Assembly (NCBI GenBank): GCA_934426285.1
Contig: CAKRYE010000031.1
Span: 1 to 22,828 of the forward strand
Length of the DNA stretch: 22,828 nucleotides
Direction: 5' to 3'
Source of the DNA: an uncultured Blautia sp.
GTDB taxonomy: Bacteria; Bacillota; Clostridia; Lachnospirales; Lachnospiraceae
A program made the translations under genes and the position numbers. Shown in pieces: positions 1-7,139 of the stretch (its first letter is position 1; every line of letters starts with the position of its first letter). The notes below the pieces were generated by a model that saw only the letters and a list, made by a program, of their open reading frames with translations, had not been told where the DNA came from and searched no databases.

Positions 1-53
1 GAAGCATGAGCAGCTGCATGGTTACCATCCATGGTTTTCATCTTTCTTGCCAT
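1..53 (-). CDS. nifJ: Pyruvate:ferredoxin (flavodoxin) oxidoreductase, N-terminal fragment cut by window edge
   Basis: Only the first 17 codons are inside the window. The reverse strand reads MARKMKTMDGNHAAAHA, which matches the conserved N-terminus of the large single-chain pyruvate:ferredoxin oxidoreductases (K-T-M-D-G-N-x-A-A-A-H at the start of domain I). The enzyme oxidises pyruvate to acetyl-CoA and CO2 with thiamine diphosphate and passes electrons through Fe-S clusters to ferredoxin or flavodoxin; it is a central cytoplasmic enzyme in anaerobes. The ATG (complement of 51-53) follows an excellent ribosome site, AAGGAGG, at about 65-71. A strong promoter lies at 137-166. The gene follows an Rrf2-type Fe-S regulator on the same strand but is separated from it by a terminator, so it has its own promoter. 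The call rests on a short but distinctive N-terminus. Confidence 0.8.
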   Translation of the reverse strand, partial: MARKMKTMDGNHAAAHA

Positions 54-136
54 AGTTTGTTTTTCCTCCTTAAAGGTATGATGAAAATTGTATTATTTTT
101 AAGGCAAAATAATTTATGCCCTAAATTTCACAGTAA

Positions 137-166
137 ATTATAACATAATCTTTACGAAATGTGCAA
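137..166 (-). promoter_or_regulatory. Promoter of the PFOR gene
   Basis: On the minus strand a -35 box TTGCAC (complement of 161-166) and a perfect -10 box TATAAT (complement of 137-142) are separated by 18 nt. Transcription would start near 130, giving a leader of about 75 nt. The palindrome at 183-202 lies just upstream of the -35 box. Confidence 0.75.
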
Positions 167-182
167 TTGGTTTTGGAAGTTT

Positions 183-202
183 TTGTATCTTATGAGGTAC
201 AA
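183..202. promoter_or_regulatory. Imperfect 20-bp palindrome, candidate operator upstream of PFOR promoter
   Basis: The halves TTGTATCTTA and TGAGGTACAA are reverse complements at 8 of 10 positions, with perfect outer arms TTGTA/TACAA. It lies 16 nt upstream of the PFOR -35 box and downstream of the Rrf2 terminator, so it belongs to the PFOR control region. Binding by the neighbouring Rrf2 protein is an inference from proximity. Confidence 0.45.
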
Positions 203-211
203 TTTTTACAA

Positions 212-240
212 CCAAAAAAGAAGAGGCTTACGCCTCCTCC
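212..240 (-). terminator. Intrinsic terminator of the Rrf2 gene, overlapping its stop codon
   Basis: Read on the minus strand, the last codons form a stem (core GAGGC/GCCTC, extended to about nine pairs with G-U wobbles). The loop GTAA contains the TAA stop, and six T residues follow (complement of 214-219). It separates the regulator from PFOR transcription. Confidence 0.75.
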
Positions 241-635
241 AAAATCTGCAGTAAAGTTTTTCTCTTAAGCATGGCAAACAGCTGGGACTGGATGTCTGCC
301 AGCTCTCTGTGCACCAGACAGGGAATTCCATCCTGCCCGTCACGTGCGCAGTCATACCGGGGATCCAGGCACTCAATAATAAACATTCCCGGATCTATAG
401 CCTCATATACATCATATAAGGTCAGTTCATCTGCACCTCTGTCCAGGGAATAGCCTCCATGAACACCGCGGTAGCCTTTCACAATCTTCGCTTTCTGTAA
501 TTTCTTAAGTATTTTATAAGCAAAGGGGGCTGTAATTGCTTCCTTCTCACAGATCTCAGGCACACTGAGCCTGCTCTCCCCCTGCAGTGCACGGATCACA
601 CGTACTGCATAATCACATTCTCTGGTAATAAACAT
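228..635 (-). CDS. Rrf2 family transcriptional regulator, putative Fe-S sensor
   Basis: This is a 135-aa protein of normal length for the Rrf2 family (IscR, NsrR, CymR, RsrR). The N-terminus (MFITRECDYAVRVIRAL) is the typical first helix. A winged helix covers about residues 20-65 and ends in the family signature G-Y-x-G-x-x-G-G-Y (54-62). Cysteines at 89, 96 and 106 sit where Fe-S binding members have their C-x(6-7)-C-x(n)-C cluster ligands, so cluster-based sensing of iron, redox or NO is likely, whereas CymR-type members lack these Cys. The ribosome site (GAGAGGA) is about 10 nt before the ATG. The neighbour downstream is PFOR, an oxygen-sensitive Fe-S enzyme, which makes it a candidate target. 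The exact ligand and regulon cannot be read from the sequence. Confidence 0.9.
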   Translation of the reverse strand: MFITRECDYAVRVIRALQGESRLSVPEICEKEAITAPFAYKILKKLQKAKIVKGYRGVHGGYSLDRGADELTLYDVYEAIDPGMFIIECLDPRYDCARDGQDGIPCLVHRELADIQSQLFAMLKRKTLLQILEEA

Positions 636-683
636 TCCTTATATATCCTCTCTGCTCTCAGCATTTCATTATTTTCAAACCTT

Positions 684-712
684 ATTATACCAATGCAGAT
701 TTTTTTTGTAAA
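684..712 (-). promoter_or_regulatory. Promoter of the Rrf2 gene
   Basis: Minus strand -35 TTTACA (complement of 707-712), a 17-nt spacer, and a perfect -10 TATAAT (complement of 684-689). The start would be near 677, giving a leader of about 40 nt. Confidence 0.75.
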
Positions 713-740
713 TAAAAGAAAACAAAAAATCAAAAAACTG

Positions 741-768
741 TTGCAAATTTCCTATTTTAATGTAAAAT
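741..768 (+). promoter_or_regulatory. Possible promoter of the ABC-F gene
   Basis: TTGCAA at 741-746 and TAAAAT at 763-768 are spaced by 16 nt, in the divergent region shared with the Rrf2 promoter. The match is moderate; A/T-rich sequence at 803-815 could hold an alternative -10. Confidence 0.35.
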
Positions 769-855
769 GGTAAACGGCTGTGCTGGTAAAACAGATGCAG
801 GCATTTTTTATATAAAAGAACACAATCACAGTATTTCATGAAAAAGAGGTAAACT

Positions 856-2496
856 ATGATTTCAGCAAACAATATTACTTTACGTGTGGGCAAGAAAGCC
901 CTTTTCGAAGACGTAAATATCAAATTTACAGAAGGAAACTGCTACGGTCTCATCGGAGCCAACGGAGCAGGTAAATCTACCTTCCTCAAGATCCTCTCCG
1001 GACAGCTGGAGCCTACCAAGGGCGATATCGTGATCACACCGGGACAGCGTCTCTCCTTCCTGCAGCAGGACCACTTCAAATATGATTCTTATACAGTTCT
1101 GGACACCGTTATCATGGGTAACCAGAGACTTTATGAGATCATGAAGGAAAAGGATGCTATCTATGCAAAAGAGGACTTTACAGACGAGGACGGTATCCGT
1201 GCCAGTGAGCTGGAAGGCGAATTTGCAGAGATGAACGGATGGGAAGCAGAATCTGATGCAGCCACTCTTCTGAATGGCCTTGGTATTGAGACGGAATTCC
1301 ATTATTCACAGATGGCTGACCTGACAGGAAGCCAGAAGGTAAAGGTACTTCTTGCCCAGGCACTTTTCGGCAACCCGGACATCCTGCTTCTGGATGAGCC
1401 TACCAACCACCTGGATCTGCCTGCCATTGAATGGCTTGAGGAATTCCTGATCAACTTTGACAATACAGTCATCGTAGTTTCCCATGACCGTTATTTCCTG
1501 AACAAAGTCTGCACCCATACCGCTGACATTGACTATGGCAAGATCCAGCTCTATGCAGGTAACTATGACTTCTGGTTTGAGTCCAGCCAGCTGCTGGTAA
1601 AACAGATGAAGGAAGCCAACAAGAAAAAGGAAGAAAAGATCAAGGAACTCCAGGAGTTCATCTCCCGTTTCAGCGCCAACGCTTCCAAATCCAAACAGGC
1701 TACCTCCCGTAAGCGTGCCCTGGAGAAAATCCAGCTGGATGATATGCGTCCGTCCAGCCGTAAATATCCATACATTGACTTCCGTCCAAACCGCGAGATC
1801 GGTAACGAAGTGCTTATGGTAGAAGGACTTTCCAAAACCATCGACGGAGTAAAGGTTCTGGACAATATTTCCTTCACACTGGGCCGTGAGGATAAGGTTG
1901 CTTTTGTAGGTGCCAATGAGCAGGCCATCACAACCTTCTTCAAGATCATCACCGGTGAAATGGAACCGGATGAAGGTAATTATAAATGGGGCGTAACCAC
2001 CACACAGGCTTATTTCCCCAAGGACAACACTGCAGAGTTTGACAATGACCTGACTATCACAGACTGGCTGACCCAGTACTCTGAGATCAAGGATGCCACC
2101 TATGTACGAGGCTTCCTGGGACGTATGCTCTTCCCGGGTGAGGACGGTGTAAAACGTGTCCGCGTACTTTCCGGTGGTGAGAAGGTTCGCTGCCTCCTCT
2201 CCAAAATGATGATCTCCGGTGCCAACATCCTGATCCTGGATGAGCCAACCAACCATCTGGATATGGAGAGCATTACCGCACTGAACAACGGACTGATCAA
2301 ATTCCCGGGCGTGATCCTTTTCACCTCCCATGACCACCAGTTCGTACAGACCACAGCCAACCGTATTATGGAGATTCTTCCAAACGGAACCATGATCGAC
2401 AAGATCACAACCTATGATGAATATCTGGCAAGTGATGAGATGGCTAAGAAACGTCACGTATTCGAGATCAACGAAGAAGACGCTTCCGATAACTAA
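856..2496 (+). CDS. ABC-F family ATP-binding protein (YkpA/YbiT type)
   Basis: This 546-aa soluble protein has two ATP-binding cassettes and no membrane segment, as expected for ABC-F proteins that act on the ribosome. Cassette 1 has Walker A GANGAGKST (34-42), a relaxed signature LTGSQ (156-160), Walker B ILLLDEP (176-182) and SHD (209-211). The inter-domain linker (about 240-310) is rich in Lys/Glu and includes RFSANASKSKQATSR, nearly as in E. coli YbiT. Cassette 2 has LSGGE (438-442), ILILDEP (458-464) and SHD (491-493). Its Walker A position reads GANEQAITT (352-360), without the usual Gly-Lys. The ribosome site AGAGGT lies 5 nt before the ATG. The gene is monocistronic, with a divergent promoter upstream and a strong terminator downstream. 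It is probably a housekeeping translation factor; antibiotic resistance is not supported. Confidence 0.9.
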   Translation: MISANNITLRVGKKALFEDVNIKFTEGNCYGLIGANGAGKSTFLKILSGQLEPTKGDIVITPGQRLSFLQQDHFKYDSYTVLDTVIMGNQRLYEIMKEKDAIYAKEDFTDEDGIRASELEGEFAEMNGWEAESDAATLLNGLGIETEFHYSQMADLTGSQKVKVLLAQALFGNPDILLLDEPTNHLDLPAIEWLEEFLINFDNTVIVVSHDRYFLNKVCTHTADIDYGKIQLYAGNYDFWFESSQLLVKQMKEANKKKEEKIKELQEFISRFSANASKSKQATSRKRALEKIQLDDMRPSSRKYPYIDFRPNREIGNEVLMVEGLSKTIDGVKVLDNISFTLGREDKVAFVGANEQAITTFFKIITGEMEPDEGNYKWGVTTTQAYFPKDNTAEFDNDLTITDWLTQYSEIKDATYVRGFLGRMLFPGEDGVKRVRVLSGGEKVRCLLSKMMISGANILILDEPTNHLDMESITALNNGLIKFPGVILFTSHDHQFVQTTANRIMEILPNGTMIDKITTYDEYLASDEMAKKRHVFEINEEDASDN

Positions 2497-2512
2497 AGAT
2501 AACTAACATCAC

Positions 2513-2560
2513 AAAAAAGGTTCGCACCGGAGTTATGAACTCTTCTGCGAACCTTTTCTT
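2513..2560. terminator. Strong bidirectional terminator between convergent genes
   Basis: AAAAGGTTCGCA (2515-2526) pairs with TGCGAACCTTTT (2546-2557), with a small inner GAGTT/AACTC helix in the loop. T-rich tracts follow on both strands. It closes the ABC-F gene on the plus strand and the ybaK-containing unit on the minus strand. Confidence 0.85.
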
Positions 2561-2629
2561 ATATTTTTTATATATCTTCTGTTTTCACCGTTTCCGTCAG
2601 AAACCTGCTCTGCTGTCAGCCTCCGGCGC

Positions 2630-3118
2630 TCAGTCCTCCTGCTTCATGGTAATATCTGCCAGCTTTCCTCCTGTAACCTTCAGAAGATCCTCCAGAGGTA
2701 CCTTCAGGGTAAGTCCGATCCGGCCGCCACTGACATAAATCTCACTGAAATTACCTGTTGATGCATCAAATACCACAGGATATGGCTTCTTCATACCCAG
2801 AGGGCTGCAGCCTCCTCTTACATAGCCTGTGATCTTGGTGATGTCCTTTACATGGATCATGTCCACTGTCTTCTCTCCTACAGCTCTGGCAGCCGCCTTT
2901 CTGTCTACTTCCTTCTCAATGGGAACTACGAACACAAAATAACCGCCGCTTTTGCCCTCCATCACCAGGGTTTTAAAAGACTGGTCATAAGGTGCCCCAA
3001 TCTTATCTGCACTGTGAAGTCCATCTATAAATTCATCACATTCATAGGTAAAGGTCTCATACTTCACCTTCTGTCTGTCCAGCATTCTCATTGCATTTGT
3101 CTTAGCTTCCTTTGCCAT
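2630..3118 (-). CDS. ybaK: Cys-tRNA(Pro)/Cys-tRNA(Cys) deacylase, YbaK/EbsC family
   Basis: This 162-aa cytoplasmic protein hydrolyses Cys mischarged on tRNA(Pro), a trans-editing role known for YbaK. The whole protein is one YbaK/aminoacyl-tRNA editing domain. The sequence shows S-F-K-T-L-V (47-52), whose lysine (K49) corresponds to the functionally essential Lys of the family, and the diagnostic loop GYVRGGCSPLG (98-108). Length is normal (about 155-165 aa). The ribosome site AAAGGAAT precedes the ATG. It lies 78 nt downstream of the 1013-aa EAL protein on the same strand with no terminator visible between, so it may be the last gene of that unit, although the functions are unrelated. Confidence 0.9.
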   Translation of the reverse strand: MAKEAKTNAMRMLDRQKVKYETFTYECDEFIDGLHSADKIGAPYDQSFKTLVMEGKSGGYFVFVVPIEKEVDRKAAARAVGEKTVDMIHVKDITKITGYVRGGCSPLGMKKPYPVVFDASTGNFSEIYVSGGRIGLTLKVPLEDLLKVTGGKLADITMKQED

Positions 3119-3196
3119 TCTCTGTCATTCCTTTCTGTTGTCATACGTGCTCTGCCGCTTACCTATATGGCAAAACGCAGCCAGTGCTTCCCTGTC

Positions 3197-6100
3197 TTAT
3201 TGAGTTGTGTACCCGGAATCCGGCACAGCCTTCATCTGCTGCATGTCATCGATCAGACGATGATACCCCTCAATGGTGATGATCCTATCTGTCTCAGAGG
3301 TTTTAACTCCCACACAACGCACATTTACCCAGCCTCTCTCCGAATGCTTCCATGGATAGGAAGCCTCCACAGTCTGGCCTGTGGCAATAATCGTCTCCAT
3401 TACATTATGAATATAATGGGTATAATCCGGATGAATATTCTCAAACCAGTTCCTGTAGCACTGTGCAGGTGATGCATCCTTGTCTGCCTCAATAAGGCGG
3501 TGCATATTGTCATCTGCCAGCATAACAGCCTGTCCGGAATCTTTATTGATCCTGATGCTCCACAAGCCCATAAGGGTAGCGGAAAGAATATTATGATCCA
3601 GAGTTTTTTCTACATATCTGTGAAGTCTCTCTGTCATATCTGTTTTTTCTTTTTGGCAGAATAAAACATTCTCCAAAAGCTTTCCTGCCTTTTTCAGCAG
3701 AAACAGATCATCCCGGCAGTAATCTGCATTATCCACAGAGATCAGCCCCACAACCTTATGATTCTGATCACAGATACTGCAGAGCATACAATTATAGATA
3801 TCCTGAAGCATAAATCCATTCCAGAGGATCTGATCCTCTTCCTTCAGTTCCTCTGCATTCCTGATAAACACAGTATGCTTTTCCTCCAGAAGCTTCGCCC
3901 AGGGACGCATATTGTCCCCTGCAGACAGCTTAAGGAAACGCTTCTTGTCCATTACACCCTTGTCATGATAAGAACAAACATCCTGCCAGATATCCATTCT
4001 GGAATCATATAAAAACAGACAAACCCGGCTGCTCTGATAAAAATGTCCCACAAAATCCAGAATTTCCTGGATCAGTTCCGACTGGTGTTTCTTTGTGACA
4101 GCCAGCTCATAAAGCTCCAGAGTCTGGTTCAGCCCGTACAGCTCATCCTTCACTCTGCGGTCCTGCTGTCGGCTCTCCCCTTCTACAGGCCAGGCAACAA
4201 CCATAATTGCCGGTCTGCCGTTATATGTCATTGCCCTTTCACGCACGCGGAGGATACGGCCGTATTTCTCATACAGCATTTTCTCGGTCAGATAACTACG
4301 GTTTTCCTCTTTCTCCATACTGTCACAGGAAACTTCTCTCACATCTCCTGCAAATATCTGACTGTATTTACTTCCAAAATAATTATAAACACCGGTCAGC
4401 TTCTTTGCCGCAGAATTCATAAAATATACTTCCTGGCTTTCCGTATCCACCAGATACACGATCTCCTCCAGCTGATCCAGAATTTTGCGGTACTCAAACT
4501 GTTCTGTGATTGCAGTCTGACCTGTATGCTCTTTATGTTGTCTTTCCTTTTCATTATACTCTGTCAGGCGCCGGATCAGCTGCATATAAGCATCGTTAGG
4601 AACCAGACAGGTATACTCAAACTCCTGTGCAGGCATAGGTCTGCCAAAAAGGAAGCCCTGGATCAGCTCAGGGAAGAGCGTATCCAGACAATGAAGCTCC
4701 TCCTCGTCCTCTACACCCTCACAGCAGACCCGGATCCGGGCACTGTGGGTCAGCTCCAGCATATTGCTGAGCAGCCGGTAATTATAAGCGCTCTTCTGGA
4801 TCTGCCGGATAAAGCAGCGGTCAATCTTAACCTCATCCACCTCCAGACCCTTCAGATAGCTCAGGGAAGAATAGCCGGTTCCAAAATCGTCAATGGAAAC
4901 ATGAATTTCCTTATTACGCCAATTAGAGAATATATTATTAAAATAATTATAATCCTGCAGCTGCATGCTCTCCGTAACTTCCACTGTGATATTTCTGCCC
5001 GGAAGACCTGCCTCTCTGGCTGCTTCCACCACATCATTTACAATAGAAGCCTCTCTCAGCTGCACATAGGAAGCATTGATACTGATGCTGAAATCCTCCT
5101 GCAGCTTCCTCCATCTGGCACACTGGGAAAATGCCTGCTGCATCACCCACTTACCTACAGGAACGATCATACCGCTCTGCTCCAGGATCGGAATAAACAC
5201 AACCGGGGACATAAAACCAAATTTCCTGGAACGGTAGCGCAGCAATGCCTCTGCACCGTGAAGCTTATATTCATTGGAGGTTACCTGGGGCTGATAATAA
5301 AGCTCAAAGCCCTCAAAATTGTTTTGGATACTGTCCCTCATCTCCTGCTGAAGCTCAATCCTGGACAAGGTCTTGTTATAATCTTCCGAAGAGAAATACT
5401 CCATACGGTTCCTGCCGGCCTCCTTGGCACGGCCCAGGGCATTATCCGCATAGCTGACCAATATATTTACATCTTTTTCCTTTTCAAAAGGATAGCTGAC
5501 AATTCCTGCTGAAAAGCTGCACAGTGACGCTGTTTTCTCCCTTACCAGAGCATAGAAATCCTCTGCATCCTTCCTGTTGTAGCCCACAAGATCCACTGCA
5601 AAATGATCCCCGTCCAGCCTGTAAACTGTGTTTTTCTCACCCTTCAGGCCCTCCAGGATCTCCGCGCTCTGTATCAGGACACGATTGCCATACTCACGTC
5701 CCATTCGCTGGTTCACATCCCTGAAACCGTCAATTCCAAGGACTATCAGATGTCCACGGTGCCCGCGGGCAATCTTGCTGTTCAGATTATCCAGCATTTT
5801 ATTGTAATTCAACAGTCCGGTAAGCATATCCACCTTCTCGGCCAGGACACGCCTGGACAGACAGCCCATCACCACAAAGGATCGGTCCTTATGGTTCTTC
5901 AGCACCTTACCTCTGGCATTAATCCAGTTCTTTTTGCCATAGCTGTCCAGATAGCGGAAATCAAAATCCATAGTCTCTTCATTGCCATCTGCAACATTTC
6001 CCAGCTGGCGCAGGATCATCTTGCGGTCATCAGGATAAGCCATAGCCTGCAGATCATCCATGGTATATGTACAAACATCATCTCCAACACCCTCACGGGC

Positions 6101-6238
6101 AATGTTCAGTTCCCGTGCAAAATGAAATCTATTCTCCCTGATGTCCCACAGAAAAAAGAAATCACTTGTAGACTCATTCAGGAACAGCAGCATTTTATAA
6201 TAATCCTGTATCTGTTTCCTGTCGTTTGCATTTGTCAT
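3197..6238 (-). CDS. PAS / degenerate GGDEF / EAL / PAS / GAF / PAS protein, probable c-di-GMP phosphodiesterase
   Basis: This 1013-aa protein has no membrane segment, so it is cytoplasmic. Domains in order: a PAS-like region (about 20-130); a GGDEF domain (about 135-285) whose active-site motif reads DGDHF (209-213) instead of GG(D/E)EF; a complete EAL domain (about 293-545); a PAS (about 582-690); a GAF-like region (about 710-865); and a C-terminal PAS-like region (about 880-995). The EAL domain keeps the residues needed for metal binding and hydrolysis: E330 of EAL, N388, E423, D450-D451 in DDFGTGYSS, K471, E507 and Q527. The likely reaction is hydrolysis of c-di-GMP to pGpG, with the GGDEF acting at most as a GTP-sensing partner. 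The three sensor domains after EAL are an unusual order. The ATG at 6236-6238 is directly preceded in frame by TAG, so translation cannot begin upstream, yet no ribosome site is adjacent; AAGGAGG lies about 40 nt away behind a hairpin. Confidence 0.88.
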   Translation of the reverse strand: MTNANDRKQIQDYYKMLLFLNESTSDFFFLWDIRENRFHFARELNIAREGVGDDVCTYTMDDLQAMAYPDDRKMILRQLGNVADGNEETMDFDFRYLDSYGKKNWINARGKVLKNHKDRSFVVMGCLSRRVLAEKVDMLTGLLNYNKMLDNLNSKIARGHRGHLIVLGIDGFRDVNQRMGREYGNRVLIQSAEILEGLKGEKNTVYRLDGDHFAVDLVGYNRKDAEDFYALVREKTASLCSFSAGIVSYPFEKEKDVNILVSYADNALGRAKEAGRNRMEYFSSEDYNKTLSRIELQQEMRDSIQNNFEGFELYYQPQVTSNEYKLHGAEALLRYRSRKFGFMSPVVFIPILEQSGMIVPVGKWVMQQAFSQCARWRKLQEDFSISINASYVQLREASIVNDVVEAAREAGLPGRNITVEVTESMQLQDYNYFNNIFSNWRNKEIHVSIDDFGTGYSSLSYLKGLEVDEVKIDRCFIRQIQKSAYNYRLLSNMLELTHSARIRVCCEGVEDEEELHCLDTLFPELIQGFLFGRPMPAQEFEYTCLVPNDAYMQLIRRLTEYNEKERQHKEHTGQTAITEQFEYRKILDQLEEIVYLVDTESQEVYFMNSAAKKLTGVYNYFGSKYSQIFAGDVREVSCDSMEKEENRSYLTEKMLYEKYGRILRVRERAMTYNGRPAIMVVAWPVEGESRQQDRRVKDELYGLNQTLELYELAVTKKHQSELIQEILDFVGHFYQSSRVCLFLYDSRMDIWQDVCSYHDKGVMDKKRFLKLSAGDNMRPWAKLLEEKHTVFIRNAEELKEEDQILWNGFMLQDIYNCMLCSICDQNHKVVGLISVDNADYCRDDLFLLKKAGKLLENVLFCQKEKTDMTERLHRYVEKTLDHNILSATLMGLWSIRINKDSGQAVMLADDNMHRLIEADKDASPAQCYRNWFENIHPDYTHYIHNVMETIIATGQTVEASYPWKHSERGWVNVRCVGVKTSETDRIITIEGYHRLIDDMQQMKAVPDSGYTTQ

Positions 6239-6251
6239 CTAAAACAACGTA

Positions 6252-6286
6252 CGGATTATGCCCCCCCAATAATCCGCATCCTCCTT
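6252..6286 (-). promoter_or_regulatory. Hairpin with G7 loop between a consensus SD and the EAL gene start
   Basis: On the minus strand AAGGAGG (complement of 6280-6286) is followed by a perfect 8-bp inverted repeat CGGATTAT/ATAATCCG (arms 6269-6276 and 6252-6259). Its 9-nt loop is T, seven G and C. The gene's ATG comes 13 nt after the hairpin. The structure may control translation or simply displace the SD; an ATG immediately after the SD opens only a 7-codon reading frame. Confidence 0.5.
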
Positions 6287-6320
6287 CTTCAAAACTCATC
6301 TCTACGATAGTGGGCTGTGA

Positions 6321-7055
6321 CTATCTGTCACTCGTACTTTTTCTTTTGCGTCTCTGACTGTACGCTTTTTCTACTTTATCTTCTACAGGTTCTCCGGTTT
6401 CTTCCGGATATTCCGGCTCTACACTGTTCTCTGGTTCTGCATCCTCTTCCTCGTTATGTGGTTTATTGATGGCAAACTGGATCAACATTCCCAGAAGAGC
6501 AAAGCCTGCACTGAGTCCGATCCCATATGGAAATTCAGCCAGACCTCCCAGCCTGCCCAGGGAAACCCCTGCAATCAGACCACCGATCAGACTTGTGGCA
6601 ACGATCAGCACCTCCCTGCAGTACTTCACTGCCAGGGTGCCAAGCGCAATCCCGATGAGAATACAGGCAAAGAATGCTGCCGAACTGGTAGGATGAATAA
6701 AATAAATACTCAGTGCCCAGCCAATACCGGCTGCCAGCAAGAATACACCTGCTTTATAAATCAAAAATGCAATGACTGCAAATATGATTCCTGTGACCAA
6801 AACTGCCGCTCCCCAGACCGTCTTATCCTGAACGTCCATAGACCTGACACAGATAAAGGCCAGTACAGCTCCCACAAAGAAGCCTCCCACCATCATCCAG
6901 AACCGGATCAGACGGTAGCCAAACACACAGTTCAGAATCCCCAGTACCAGAAGTACTCCGAAAATTATGGTATAAAACTGTGTAAACATATCAGAACCCA
7001 TCAGGCTTTCGCCCAGCTGGGGCATATTGCTGAAAATATCTATAAAATAACTCAT
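6321..7055 (-). CDS. Seven-helix DUF4203/TM7SF3-like membrane protein
   Basis: This 244-aa integral membrane protein has no known activity. Hydrophobic helices are visible at about 27-45, 51-70, 80-100, 101-120, 124-143, 147-168 and 178-196, rich in Gly and small residues as in the DUF4203 family. A cytosolic or extracellular tail (about 198-244) is first strongly acidic (E/D/P) and ends in a basic run (RRKRKS). The ribosome site AAGGAGTG is well placed before the ATG. It lies between the transglutaminase-like gene (84 nt upstream) and the EAL gene (82 nt downstream) on the same strand, with no terminator in either gap, suggesting one transcript. The family name is a recognition from the helix pattern and length, and the function is unknown. 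Confidence 0.75.
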   Translation of the reverse strand: MSYFIDIFSNMPQLGESLMGSDMFTQFYTIIFGVLLVLGILNCVFGYRLIRFWMMVGGFFVGAVLAFICVRSMDVQDKTVWGAAVLVTGIIFAVIAFLIYKAGVFLLAAGIGWALSIYFIHPTSSAAFFACILIGIALGTLAVKYCREVLIVATSLIGGLIAGVSLGRLGGLAEFPYGIGLSAGFALLGMLIQFAINKPHNEEEDAEPENSVEPEYPEETGEPVEDKVEKAYSQRRKRKSTSDR

Positions 7056-7139
7056 ATTCTGTCACTCCTTTTCAGTCATCTCCAGAAACTGCCGATATAC
7101 TTTTAATCTGTATGTCCCGGGGCTTTCTCAAAACATCTG

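Noticed and set aside
767..841. 24-codon frame upstream of the ABC-F start (leader peptide)
   Set aside because: It has no ribosome site and its ATG overlaps the candidate -10 box, so translation is unlikely.
675..923. 82-codon minus-strand frame over the Rrf2/ABC-F intergenic region
   Set aside because: It spans both divergent promoters and the ABC-F start and encodes a low-complexity Phe/Tyr/Leu-rich product from A/T-rich DNA.
1306..2457. 383-codon minus-strand open frame opposite the ABC-F gene
   Set aside because: The opposite strand carries unmistakable Walker and signature motifs, so this is a shadow frame.
4043..5512. 489-codon plus-strand open frame opposite the EAL protein gene
   Set aside because: It is the antisense shadow of a gene with a complete EAL domain; its translation has no domain-like pattern and no ribosome site is evident.
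6236..6300. Phase variation by the G7 run fusing an upstream frame to the EAL protein
   Set aside because: A TAG stop lies directly before the ATG in the EAL frame, so slippage cannot produce an in-frame extension.
5603..6310. 235-codon plus-strand open frame opposite the start of the EAL gene
   Set aside because: Shadow of the PAS/GGDEF coding region; composition is unlike a real protein.
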